A DNA stretch of 18,652 nucleotides from Oxalobacteraceae bacterium (lineage in GTDB: Bacteria > Pseudomonadota > Gammaproteobacteria > Burkholderiales > Burkholderiaceae_D): assembly GCA_003537575.1 (NCBI GenBank), contig DPRS01000014.1:29298-47949 (forward strand), given 5' to 3'. A program made the position numbers and the translations under genes. Positions 8,470 through 15,366 of the stretch are shown here, in pieces; the stretch's first letter is position 1, and the number at the start of each line of letters is the position of its first letter. The notes below the pieces were generated by a model. It ran no database searches, was not told the origin of the DNA, and was given only the letters and a program-made list of their open reading frames with translations.

Positions 8470-9096
8470 ATGCCAGCAATCAACGTCGTCATCAGTGAAG
8501 CCGATCATAAGAAGTTGCAGGAAGACTATGAAAAAATGTCGCTTACCTGGGTGCAGCAAGGTCGCACCTCCGCGCCTCCGCCGTTTGAGCATTGGGCCGG
8601 AGAACGCCTGATCGGCGCCACCCCGGTCTCGGCCGAAGAAATCGATCACATGCGCGTGTTTTCAGCGATCGAACAACTGATTACCAGCTTGCACGTCCAC
8701 GGCTTTTGCCTAACTCATGTCGCCGGCCGCACCACGCCACCGGAAAAATCTGCACAGGAGATGGCACAAGCACTGGCGCAGCATTTTGAATTGCCGACCC
8801 ACTATATCAAGCGTTTGCAGGATGTCCTGGCCTATTACCAGAAAAGTCCGGATTACCTCATTGATGGCGGCCAGGGGAAAGGCATGCTGTATTCTGCTTC
8901 GGCAATCGAAGCGGCCTATGAAGAATTTCTGGATCGCACGACAAAAGCGCTCGACCATCGCGACACGGAACGCGCCATTGGACGCGTAGAGGGGGTTACT
9001 GCGCTGCTGGTCAATCTGGAAGTGATGGAACGCGAAACAGCCAAAGACAAGACGCAAGCCTTCAAACTGCTGGCCCGTGGCATGAAAAAATCATAG
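8470..9096 (+). CDS. Uncharacterised 208-residue protein
   Basis: I do not recognise the family. The ATG at 8470 is the first in frame; only a TTG lies upstream. No clear Shine-Dalgarno is visible. The protein is soluble, without a signal peptide or membrane segment. The first 50 residues (INVVISEADHKKLQ, then FEHWAGERLIG) have a short strand followed by helices, loosely like a ribbon-helix-helix DNA-binding unit. That resemblance is weak. The rest is mainly helical and rich in Ala, Glu and Gln, with an HVHGFCLTHVAGR stretch and a basic C terminus (MKKS). Codon use resembles that of neighbouring genes and the opposite strand has no better frame. It is divergent from the DksA-like gene and convergent, with only 11 bases between, with the 75-residue gene that follows. 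Confidence 0.75.
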   Translation: MPAINVVISEADHKKLQEDYEKMSLTWVQQGRTSAPPPFEHWAGERLIGATPVSAEEIDHMRVFSAIEQLITSLHVHGFCLTHVAGRTTPPEKSAQEMAQALAQHFELPTHYIKRLQDVLAYYQKSPDYLIDGGQGKGMLYSASAIEAAYEEFLDRTTKALDHRDTERAIGRVEGVTALLVNLEVMERETAKDKTQAFKLLARGMKKS

Positions 9097-9107
9097 CCTT
9101 GCATCGA

Positions 9108-9335
9108 CTAGTGTGGCGGCTTGTCATCACTATCCGCCACACGCGCCAGTTGCACCAGCAAGGCACCCTGCACCATTGACATGGCGACATTGCTGCCGAA
9201 CTGAAATCCACGCATGGCGGCGGCATCCATCAAGTCAAGCACTTGTTCACGTGTCAGAAATGAAGATTCTTCATGGACAGGAAAGGCATCGCGATTTTTC
9301 CGGCTAATTTCGCTAACGATTTCGTCTGAGGTCAT
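9108..9335 (-). CDS. Small uncharacterised protein, 75 residues
   Basis: I do not recognise it. The ATG at 9333-9335 has a good ribosome site, GGAG seven bases upstream, which supports real translation. The protein has a polar N-terminal third, a central LTREQVLDLMDAAAMRGFQFG segment that reads as two short helices, and a moderately hydrophobic stretch (VAMSMVQGALLVQLA) that could be an amphipathic helix rather than a membrane segment. It ends with a charged tail. It lies downstream of the merR-like gene on the same strand, separated by 148 bases, and meets the 208-residue gene head to head at the 3' ends. Confidence 0.7.
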   Translation of the reverse strand: MTSDEIVSEISRKNRDAFPVHEESSFLTREQVLDLMDAAAMRGFQFGSNVAMSMVQGALLVQLARVADSDDKPPH

Positions 9336-9383
9336 TGTTCAACTCCAATCCAGCGAAATGGCTCAAGCTGCCGATAGAGTTTT

Positions 9384-9399
9384 AACAATACCAATTGTT
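9384..9399. promoter_or_regulatory. Inverted repeat upstream of the 75-residue gene
   Basis: AACAAT-ACCA-ATTGTT is a perfect 6-base inverted repeat with a 4-base spacer, about 49-64 bases upstream of the start codon at 9335. It could be an operator or a small RNA hairpin. The rest of the 9336-9483 gap shows no gene, tRNA or canonical terminator for the operon ending at 9484. Confidence 0.3.
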
Positions 9400-9483
9400 C
9401 CCGCGAGATTAGTTGTCGATGCTCATATGCGCGGTATGTTTAACACAAGCTTGCTGCAACAAAGTTTTATTGCAAGAAGTTTT

Positions 9484-9885
9484 TCAGGAGGCGGGTTTCA
9501 GCAGTTTAAGGATTGCTGCTAACTCGGCACGCAATGCCAGCCCATTGGAAAGTGCTGGCGTCACCACCGGCGCGCTGCCGTTGGCGCCCCGAACTTTGTC
9601 CGAGACGCCATTGTCCAGCTTGTTGCGGGCGCCGCTGATGGTAAATCCCTGTTCGTAAAGCAATTCACGAATACGGCGAATCAACAGCACTTCATGGTGC
9701 TGGTAATAGCGTCTGTTACCGCGCCGCTTGACCGGTTTCAGCTGAGTGAATTCCTGTTCCCAGTAACGCAACACATGCGGCTTGACGCCGCATAACTCGC
9801 TCACCTCGCCGATCGTGAAATAACGCTTGGCGGGAATCGGCGGCAATACCGTCGCCTCAGGCTTAAGGATGGCGCGATCGTTCAT
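9484..9885 (-). CDS. MerR family transcriptional regulator
   Basis: This 133-residue protein carries an N-terminal MerR winged helix-turn-helix (about residues 22-90): YFTIGEVSELCGV, VLRYWEQEF, the wing RRGNRRYY, then a helix EVLLIRRIRELLYEQGF and TISGARNKL. The C-terminal 40 residues are short and lack cysteine pairs, so it is not a metal-sensing MerR of the classical kind. A gene of this type commonly follows ihfA in betaproteobacteria, and here it begins 8 bases after the ihfA stop, the last gene of the translation operon. Its target is unknown. The start ATG gives a short Pro-rich leader before the DNA-binding domain; the ribosome site is weak, so coupling to ihfA translation is plausible. 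Confidence 0.9.
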   Translation of the reverse strand: MNDRAILKPEATVLPPIPAKRYFTIGEVSELCGVKPHVLRYWEQEFTQLKPVKRRGNRRYYQHHEVLLIRRIRELLYEQGFTISGARNKLDNGVSDKVRGANGSAPVVTPALSNGLALRAELAAILKLLKPAS

Positions 9886-9893
9886 GCACTAGC

Positions 9894-10313
9894 TCAGGAA
9901 ATACTGGGACTGGAAAGCGGCTTGCGGCTGGCGTCTTCCACCATGCCTTTGAGCTTCTGGCTGGCGTGGAAAGTCACCACGCGGCGCGCGGTGATGGGGA
10001 TTTCTTCGCCGGTCTTGGGATTGCGGCCCGGCCGCTGCGGCTTATCGCGCAACTGAAAGTTGCCGAAGCCCGACAGCTTGACCGATTCGCCGCGCTCCAG
10101 CGCATTACGGATCTCGTCGAAAAAAGTCTCGACCATATCCTTGGCTTCTCGCTTGTTCAAGCCCACTTGCTCGAACAGCAACTCGGCCAGCTCCGCCTTG
10201 GTCAAGGTCGGCAATTCCTTTTCCGCCTGAGAACGCGCGCGCGCTTCCAGCATGGCGCGGTTCAGGTCGGCGGTCAGGATCGATTGAAATTCGGCTGAAG
10301 TCACGTCATTCAT
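9894..10313 (-). CDS. ihfA: Integration host factor subunit alpha
   Basis: IHF alpha binds and sharply bends DNA as a heterodimer with IHF beta. The HU/IHF domain begins at TLTKAELAELLF (about residue 36) and includes VKLSGFGNF and RPGRNPKTGEEIP, the beta-arm with the intercalating proline. ITARRVVTFHASQKLK follows. The protein is 139 residues from the chosen ATG at 10311-10313. That start has a strong Shine-Dalgarno (GGAGGGGAG) ending seven bases upstream. An in-frame ATG at 10335-10337 overlaps the pheT stop as ATGA and would add eight residues; coupled translation from it cannot be excluded. Either way an N-terminal extension of about 35-45 residues precedes the E. coli-like start. Its role is not known. 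Confidence 0.95.
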   Translation of the reverse strand: MNDVTSAEFQSILTADLNRAMLEARARSQAEKELPTLTKAELAELLFEQVGLNKREAKDMVETFFDEIRNALERGESVKLSGFGNFQLRDKPQRPGRNPKTGEEIPITARRVVTFHASQKLKGMVEDASRKPLSSPSIS

Positions 10314-10333
10314 GCTAAAACTCCCCTCCTGCT

Positions 10334-12763
10334 TCATGTACGCAATTTCGCGCCGTGTTTTTTGGAGACGGCAGCCAGTAAAGCAGCGATTGCCGCTTCT
10401 ACCTTGTCGTCTTGCAGGGTTGTTTGAGTATCTTGCAAGGTGAACCGGAAAGCAAGGCTTTTTTCGTTGTTTTCCAATCCTTTGCCGCGATATTCATCAA
10501 ATAAAACAATGGCTTGCAAAATACCGCATTGGGAATTTGTTGACTTCTCAGCAATAAATGTATCAAGCAAGTCTTGCGCGGGCGAGGACTGCGGCACCAC
10601 CACAGCCAAGTCGCGTGTCACTGCTGGAAATTTGGAAATTTCCTGGTAAGCAGGTACTTGCCGTGATTGCAATGCATCCGCATCCACCTCAAACACCACG
10701 GGAGCCAGCGGCAAGCCGTATTTCTGTTGCCAGCGCGGATGCAATTCGCCAATAAAGCCGACAGCCTTGTCGTCAAGCCAGACCTGCGCCGAACGTCCCG
10801 GGTGCAGCGCCGGATGCTCTGCCTTGACGAATCGCAGCTGCCGCGGCGCGAACAGTGCTTCCAGATCGGCTTTCACATCGAAAAAATCGACATTGCGGGT
10901 AGCCTGCCCCCACTGCTCTTCGGCCACCGGGCCGTAAGCCAGCGCCGCCACGCGCTTGGGCTGATCGAAGCCAGCCACGCTGAGCGGGCCATCCTGGGCC
11001 GCCGGATTGCGCAGGAATACCGCGCCGGTCTCGAACACGCGCACGCGGTTGACCTTGCGGTTCAGGTTGTAACGCACATTCGCCACCAGGCTCGCCACCA
11101 GCGAAGAGCGCATCACGCTCATCTGGCTGGCGATCGGGTTCAGCAGGCGGATCGGATTCGTATTGCCGCAGAAATCCGCTTCCCAGGCTTCCTCGACAAA
11201 GCTGTAATTGACCACTTCCTGATAATCCAGATCGGCCAGCTGGCGCCGCACAGTGAATAGCGAACGGCGGTTTTCCGGCGCAATGCGCATTTCATTGGCC
11301 GCCACTGGCGGCAGCGTCGGAATATTTTCAAAACCGTAGACGCGCGCGATTTCCTCGATCAGATCTTCCTCGATCTCGATATCGAAGCGATAGGAAGGCG
11401 GCGTTACATTGAAGCCATCCTCCGTGGCGACGAATTGCAAGCCCAGGCGCGTGAAGATATCGGCAATCTGCGATGCCTCCAGCGGCACGCCGATCACCCT
11501 GGCGGCGCGCGCGGTGCGCACGTGCACCGGGTCACGCGACGGCAAGTTGACGATATGATCATCCACTGGACCGACCAGGGTCTGGCCCTTCTGGCCGCAG
11601 ATTTCCACGATCAGCGCGGTGATGCGCTCGATGTGTTCGACCGTGGTGGCGAAATCGACGCCGCGCTCGAAGCGGTGGCCGGCATCGGTGGAGAAGTTGA
11701 AGTGGCGCGAACGTCCCTGGATCGCCTGCGGCCACCAGAACGCCGCCTCCAGGTAAATGTTTTGCGTTTCCAGCGTGACGGCGGTGTCGTCGCCGCCCAT
11801 GATGCCGGCCAGCGATTCGAGGCCCTGATCGGCGGCGATCACCCCGACCCACTCATCCACCTCGACAGTATTGCCGTTCAGGAGCTTGAGCGATTCGCCC
11901 TTCTTACCCCAGCGCACATCCAGGCCACCCTTGATCTTGTCGAGATCGAACACGTGCGAAGGCCGGCCCAGTTCCAGCATCACATAATTGGAAATATCCA
12001 CCAGCGCGGAAACGGAGCGCTGACCGCTGCGCTCGAGGCGGCGCTTCATCCAGTCGGGCGTCGCGGCCTTGGCATTGACGCCGCGGATCACGCGCCCGGA
12101 AAAGCGCCCGCACAGGTCGGGCGCCGACACTTTCACCGCCAGCTTCTCATCCGTATTCGCCGCTACCGGCACAATCGCCGGCGCCTTCAGCGGCTCGCCG
12201 GTCAGCGCCGCCACTTCCCGCGCCACGCCCAGCACCGACAGGCAGTCAGCCTTGTTGGGCGTCAGCTTGATGGTGAACTTCAGGTCGTTCAGCAGGTAAT
12301 AGTCGCGGAAATTCTGGCCCACCAGAGCATCTTCGGGCAGATCGAGCAAGCCGGCATGTTCCTCCGACAGGCCCAACTCGCGCGCCGAGCACAACATGCC
12401 CTGCGACTCCACGCCGCGCAATTTCCCGACCTTGATCTCGAAAGTCTTGCCATCCTCGCCCGGCGGCAGCACCGCGCCGACCATGGCGCAGGCCACTTTC
12501 ATGCCGGCGCGCACGTTCGGCGCGCCGCAGACGATGTTCAGCATCGTGCCGGTGCCAGCATCGACCTGACATACGTTCAGGCGGTCGGCGTTCGGGTGCT
12601 TCGCCACTTCCAGCACCTTGGCCACCACCACGTTGGAGAAAGGCTTGGCGACCGGCTCGACTTCTTCGACTTCCAGGCCTGCCATCGTCAGCAAATGCGC
12701 CAGCTCGTCCGAAGTCAGCTTCGGATTGACCATGGTGCGCAGCCATTTTTCGGAAAATTGCAT
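10334..12763 (-). CDS. pheT: Phenylalanyl-tRNA synthetase beta subunit
   Basis: PheT pairs with PheS as a cytosolic alpha2-beta2 enzyme that charges tRNA-Phe. The 809 residues match the usual bacterial length. The order is an N-terminal tRNA-binding OB domain (about 39-150, HPNADRLNVCQVD), the B3/B4 editing domain (about 210-390, with GRPSHVFDLDKI and GIMGGDDTAV), the B5 domain (about 400-475), the catalytic-like core, and a C-terminal anticodon-binding FDX-ACB domain (from about 715, FPAVTRDLAVVVP). The ATG at 12763 has GAAGG seven bases upstream. The stop overlaps an upstream ATG of ihfA (ATGA). The gap to pheS (118 bases) is longer than other gaps downstream and contains repeats. Confidence 0.98.
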   Translation of the reverse strand: MQFSEKWLRTMVNPKLTSDELAHLLTMAGLEVEEVEPVAKPFSNVVVAKVLEVAKHPNADRLNVCQVDAGTGTMLNIVCGAPNVRAGMKVACAMVGAVLPPGEDGKTFEIKVGKLRGVESQGMLCSARELGLSEEHAGLLDLPEDALVGQNFRDYYLLNDLKFTIKLTPNKADCLSVLGVAREVAALTGEPLKAPAIVPVAANTDEKLAVKVSAPDLCGRFSGRVIRGVNAKAATPDWMKRRLERSGQRSVSALVDISNYVMLELGRPSHVFDLDKIKGGLDVRWGKKGESLKLLNGNTVEVDEWVGVIAADQGLESLAGIMGGDDTAVTLETQNIYLEAAFWWPQAIQGRSRHFNFSTDAGHRFERGVDFATTVEHIERITALIVEICGQKGQTLVGPVDDHIVNLPSRDPVHVRTARAARVIGVPLEASQIADIFTRLGLQFVATEDGFNVTPPSYRFDIEIEEDLIEEIARVYGFENIPTLPPVAANEMRIAPENRRSLFTVRRQLADLDYQEVVNYSFVEEAWEADFCGNTNPIRLLNPIASQMSVMRSSLVASLVANVRYNLNRKVNRVRVFETGAVFLRNPAAQDGPLSVAGFDQPKRVAALAYGPVAEEQWGQATRNVDFFDVKADLEALFAPRQLRFVKAEHPALHPGRSAQVWLDDKAVGFIGELHPRWQQKYGLPLAPVVFEVDADALQSRQVPAYQEISKFPAVTRDLAVVVPQSSPAQDLLDTFIAEKSTNSQCGILQAIVLFDEYRGKGLENNEKSLAFRFTLQDTQTTLQDDKVEAAIAALLAAVSKKHGAKLRT

Positions 12764-12787
12764 AATTCAGCCTTCAGATATTCAGGT

Positions 12788-12811
12788 TTCCTTCCTGCTC
12801 AAAGGAAGGAA
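12788..12811 (-). other. Inverted repeat in the pheS-pheT gap
   Basis: TTCCTTCC and GGAAGGAA form a perfect 8-base inverted repeat around an 8-base loop, 25-48 bases upstream of the pheT start. In the mRNA it could fold into a hairpin just before the pheT ribosome site (GAAGG, 12771-12775). No U-tract follows, so it is not a terminator. A role in translation or mRNA stability is possible but untested. Confidence 0.4.
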
Positions 12812-12851
12812 TAAAACTTCACGCCACCGTCCGAGCCGGGCGGATACTCAA

Positions 12852-12871
12852 ACGCTCGAACGCTCGAACGC
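12852..12871. repeat. 8-base tandem repeat, 2.5 copies
   Basis: ACGCTCGA occurs at 12852-12859 and 12860-12867, followed by a partial copy ACGC at 12868-12871. It lies just after pheS (ends at 12882) in the pheS-pheT gap. It looks like slippage. Confidence 0.7.
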
Positions 12872-12881
12872 GCCGCCTCGC

Positions 12882-13898
12882 TCAGTTGAACTGCTTCAGG
12901 AAACGCAAGTCGCCCTCGTAAAACAGGCGCAGGTCGTTGATGCCGTATCGCAGCATGGTCAGGCGCTCGAGACCGGAGCCAAACGCGAAACCGATGTATT
13001 TTTCCGGATCCAGCCCGTAGTTGCGCACCACCGTCGGATGCACCTGGCCGGCGCCGGACACTTCCAGCCAGCGGCCTTTCAGCGGGCCGCTGCCGAAGGC
13101 GATATCGATTTCGGCGGAGGGTTCGGTAAACGGAAAGTACGAGGGACGGAAACGCACCTGCAAGTCATCCGTTTCGAAGAAAGCCTTGACGAAGTTCAGG
13201 TACACGCCCTTCAGGTCGGCGAAGCTGATGTCCTCGGCGATCCACAGGCCTTCGACCTGGTGGAACATCGGCGAATGGGTGGCATCGCTGTCAACGCGGT
13301 AGGTGCGGCCCGGCGCGATCACCTTGATCGGCGGCTTGCTCTGCCGCGCATAGCGCACCTGCATCGGACTGGTATGCGTACGCAGCAGCAACGGCTTGCC
13401 GGTGCTGTCCTTTTCCTCGATGTAGAAAGTATCCTGCATCGAACGCGCCGGATGGTTTTCCGGGCTGTTCAAGGCGGTGAAATTGTTCCAGTCGGTTTCA
13501 ATCTCGGGGCCGTCGGCGACGTCAAAGCCGATCGAACCAAAAATTTCCTCGACACGCTGCCAGCTACGCATCACCGGATGGATGCCGCCCACGCCGCGGC
13601 CGCGGCCAGGCATGGTGACGTCGATGGCCTCGGCGTTCAGGCGCGCTTCCAGCTGCGCATTCGCCAGCGCGTCACGGCGCGCGGAGAGCGCACTCTCGAT
13701 TCTCTCCTTGGCGGCGTTGATCACGGCGCCCTGCGCCTTGCGCTCTTCCGGCGCCAGCTTGCCCAGGCCCTTCATCTGTTCGGTGATCTGACCGGTCTTG
13801 CCGAGGTATTTCGCCTTCGCGTTTTCCAGCGCGGCGGCATCGGGCGCGGCGGCAAAATCAGCCTGCGCCTGGATGACGAGTTGTTCTAGGGGATTCAT
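12882..13898 (-). CDS. pheS: Phenylalanyl-tRNA synthetase alpha subunit
   Basis: PheS is the catalytic subunit of the cytosolic PheST enzyme. The 338-residue length from the ATG at 13896-13898 is normal. An N-terminal coiled-coil arm (about 1-85) precedes the class II core, with ARSMQDTFY (motif near 180), RVDSDATHSPMFHQVEGLW (motif 2 region) and FGSGLERLTMLRYGI (motif 3). The open frame continues upstream by 28 codons through two RNA hairpins to another ATG at 13982, but that added stretch has no PheS character. No good Shine-Dalgarno is seen before MNPLEQ. It follows rplT after an 87-base gap that contains a terminator-like structure, so expression of pheST may be lower than, or separately controlled from, rplT. 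Confidence 0.97.
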   Translation of the reverse strand: MNPLEQLVIQAQADFAAAPDAAALENAKAKYLGKTGQITEQMKGLGKLAPEERKAQGAVINAAKERIESALSARRDALANAQLEARLNAEAIDVTMPGRGRGVGGIHPVMRSWQRVEEIFGSIGFDVADGPEIETDWNNFTALNSPENHPARSMQDTFYIEEKDSTGKPLLLRTHTSPMQVRYARQSKPPIKVIAPGRTYRVDSDATHSPMFHQVEGLWIAEDISFADLKGVYLNFVKAFFETDDLQVRFRPSYFPFTEPSAEIDIAFGSGPLKGRWLEVSGAGQVHPTVVRNYGLDPEKYIGFAFGSGLERLTMLRYGINDLRLFYEGDLRFLKQFN

Positions 13899-13910
13899 GC
13901 TTTGCCGATT

Positions 13911-13947
13911 CAAAATAAAACGGGGCCAAGGTGTCGACCTTTGCCCC
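13911..13947 (-). terminator. Terminator-like hairpin between rplT and pheS (possible attenuator)
   Basis: Read on the minus strand, GGGGCAAAGGT, loop CGAC, ACCTTGGCCCC form an 11-position stem with one A-C mismatch, followed by GTTTTATTTTG. That is a typical Rho-independent terminator. It lies 13-49 bases upstream of the pheS start. Because pheS, pheT, ihfA and the merR-like gene follow, it must be partial or regulated, unless pheS has its own promoter, and no good one was seen. E. coli has a transcription attenuator at this place. Confidence 0.65.
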
Positions 13948-13958
13948 GCCTGTATTGC

Positions 13959-13976
13959 GCGGCACCGAGGTGCCGC
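13959..13976 (-). other. Stable hairpin just after rplT
   Basis: GCGGCAC and GTGCCGC form a perfect 7-base stem around a CTCG tetraloop (minus-strand reading), ten bases after the rplT stop codon. It lacks a U-tract. It may protect the mRNA 3' end or act as the first hairpin of a two-hairpin control element with the terminator at 13911-13947. Confidence 0.5.
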
Positions 13977-13985
13977 AAGCATTGC

Positions 13986-14345
13986 TTACGCAGCGATGTT
14001 GGCCTTCACCTGATTGACAATCGCGGCAAATGCCGGCTTGTCCATCACAGCCATGTCAGCCAGAACCTTGCGGTCCAGTTCGATGCCGGCTTTCTTCAGG
14101 CCGTTCATGAACACGCTGTAGGTCAGGCCATTTTCACGCGAAGCCGCGTTGATACGGGTGATCCACAGGGCGCGGAACACGCGCTTCTTGTTGCGGCGAT
14201 CGCGGTAGGCATATTGACCTGCGCGCATGACCGCCTGCTTGGCGATGCGATAGACCGTGCTGCGGCGGCCGCGGTAACCCTTGGCTGCGTTGAGGACTTT
14301 CTTGTGACGGGCGCGTGCGGTAACCCCACGTTTAACTCTAGGCAT
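13986..14345 (-). CDS. rplT: Ribosomal protein bL20
   Basis: bL20 is an early-binding 50S assembly protein and, in well-studied bacteria, the repressor of its own operon. The 119 residues match the family: a very basic N-terminal extension (MPRVKRGVTARARHKK) that reaches into 23S rRNA, a helix-rich middle (YRIAKQAVMRAGQYAYRDRR, RALWITRINAA) and a globular C-terminal domain that binds rRNA and operator mRNA. The ATG has AGGAG five bases upstream. It lies 21 bases after rpmI, so the two are translated from one transcript. Confidence 0.98.
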   Translation of the reverse strand: MPRVKRGVTARARHKKVLNAAKGYRGRRSTVYRIAKQAVMRAGQYAYRDRRNKKRVFRALWITRINAASRENGLTYSVFMNGLKKAGIELDRKVLADMAVMDKPAFAAIVNQVKANIAA

Positions 14346-14366
14346 AGTAGCTCCTTATGTGTGAGG

Positions 14367-14564
14367 TTAGGCGAACGGCATCATGCGCATGACGGATACG
14401 ACGTCAGCAGCATGAACGTTGGTGATACCACGCAATTGACGCTTGGTTTTGGTGGTTTTCTTGGTCAAGATGTGACGCTTGAAAGCGTGACCGCACTTGA
14501 CAGTTCCACCCGGGCGCACGCGAAAACGCTTCTTCGCGCTGCTCTTGGTCTTCATTTTTGCCAT
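14367..14564 (-). CDS. rpmI: Ribosomal protein bL35
   Basis: bL35 is a small basic 50S protein. The 65 residues begin MAKMKTKSSAKKRFRV and include RPGGTVKCGHAFKRHILTKK, the standard family pattern. The likely ribosome site AAGGA (14576-14580) lies 11 bases before the ATG and is partly buried in a hairpin, CTGTCC/GGACAG, which would reduce initiation. This is the place where bL20 represses translation in E. coli. A 220-base gap to infC upstream carries further structure. Confidence 0.98.
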   Translation of the reverse strand: MAKMKTKSSAKKRFRVRPGGTVKCGHAFKRHILTKKTTKTKRQLRGITNVHAADVVSVMRMMPFA

Positions 14565-14784
14565 GACAATGTCTGTCCTTGACGGACAGCTCCATTTTTA
14601 GATGATTGCAGGTGGCAACACTTCGTTGCGCTTGGATGCCTGCTTTCACTTGTTTTGCAGCGACATCAAGGCCGCTGCAGTTTGTGCACCCTGTCCGTTA
14701 CCGGGCAAGGCACGCAATTCTATAACATCGAGGACAGCGTAATCCGCTGCACTTTGGCAGCTCACCACCTCCGCCACCGATTTG
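14565..14784 (-). promoter_or_regulatory. rpmI leader: candidate bL20-type autoregulatory RNA region
   Basis: This is the longest gap between genes of the operon, although the reading direction is continuous. Minus-strand RNA shows a local hairpin CUGUCC/GGACAG (14589-14573) over the rpmI Shine-Dalgarno. An upstream copy CGGACAG (14697-14691) is fully complementary to CUGUCCG (14589-14583), so it could compete with the local hairpin. Between them lies a perfect 7-base hairpin TGCAGCG/CGCTGCA (14679-14656) and a weaker one GCAAC/GTTGC. Long-range pairing of this type is the basis of the E. coli L20 operator; the sequence itself differs. A possible internal -10 (TATAGA) exists near 14718-14724 without a good -35. 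Confidence 0.45.
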
Positions 14785-15309
14785 TTATTTCTTTTTCTTC
14801 GGCGCCAAAATCATAATCATCTGGCGGCCTTCCATCTTCGGAAACTGCTCGACCTGCGCATACGGTTCCAGGTCAGCTTTCAAACGCTCCAGCATACGCA
14901 TGCCAATATCTTGATGCGCCATTTCGCGACCGCGATAACGCAGCGTGATCTTGGCCTTGTCACCATCTTCATCAAGGAACCTGATTAGGTTACGCAACTT
15001 GATATTGTAGTCGCCATCGTCGGTACCCGGCCGGAATTTCACTTCCTTAACCAGAATCACCTTCTGCTTCAACTTGGCTTCGTGCGCCTTTTTCTGTTCC
15101 TGATACTTGAACTTGCCATAATCCATCAGGCGGCACACTGGCGGCTGCGCGGTCGGCGCAATTTCCACCAGATCGACATTAGCCTCTTCCGCCAGGCGGA
15201 AGGCTTCAGCCAGACTCACGATGCCGATTGCTTCGTTGTTGGCCCCGGTCAGGCGCACCTCAGGCGCAGTGATTTCGCCGTTGATGCGATGCGATTTATC
15301 CGTAGCTAT
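14785..15309 (-). CDS. infC: Translation initiation factor IF-3 (ATA start)
   Basis: IF-3 binds the 30S subunit, prevents joining of 50S and checks the start codon and initiator tRNA. The 174 residues from the ATA at 15307-15309 give the standard N terminus (ATDKSHRINGEI after the start residue), N-terminal domain (VRLTGANNEAIGIV, LVEIAPTAQPPVCRLMDYGKFKY) and C-terminal domain (KFRPGTDDGDYNIKLRN, RGREMAHQDIG). The next in-frame candidate start is a GTG at 15258, which would remove the conserved RINGEI segment; upstream there is a TGA seven codons before ATA with no ATG, GTG or TTG between. AAGGA ends seven bases before ATA. E. coli infC uses ATT, another non-canonical codon, as the basis of IF-3 self-repression. 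It follows thrS by 57 bases. Confidence 0.95.
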   Translation of the reverse strand: MATDKSHRINGEITAPEVRLTGANNEAIGIVSLAEAFRLAEEANVDLVEIAPTAQPPVCRLMDYGKFKYQEQKKAHEAKLKQKVILVKEVKFRPGTDDGDYNIKLRNLIRFLDEDGDKAKITLRYRGREMAHQDIGMRMLERLKADLEPYAQVEQFPKMEGRQMIMILAPKKKK

Positions 15310-15366
15310 TGCAGTTTCCTTTAAAAATCAAATAATTAAGCCGTGCTCCACGTCAAGGAGTCGCAA

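Noticed and set aside
9336..9483. Possible tRNA gene after the merR-like gene
   Set aside because: A tRNA often follows this operon in related bacteria, but no cloverleaf or conserved T-loop sequence is present here.
11435..13889. Plus-strand ORFs antisense to pheT and pheS
   Set aside because: Low-complexity His/Arg/Gln-rich translations opposite two unmistakable synthetase genes.
13899..13982. 28-residue upstream extension of PheS
   Set aside because: It would translate through two RNA hairpins and has no PheS-like sequence. As a Phe-sensing leader peptide it fails too, with only one Phe codon.
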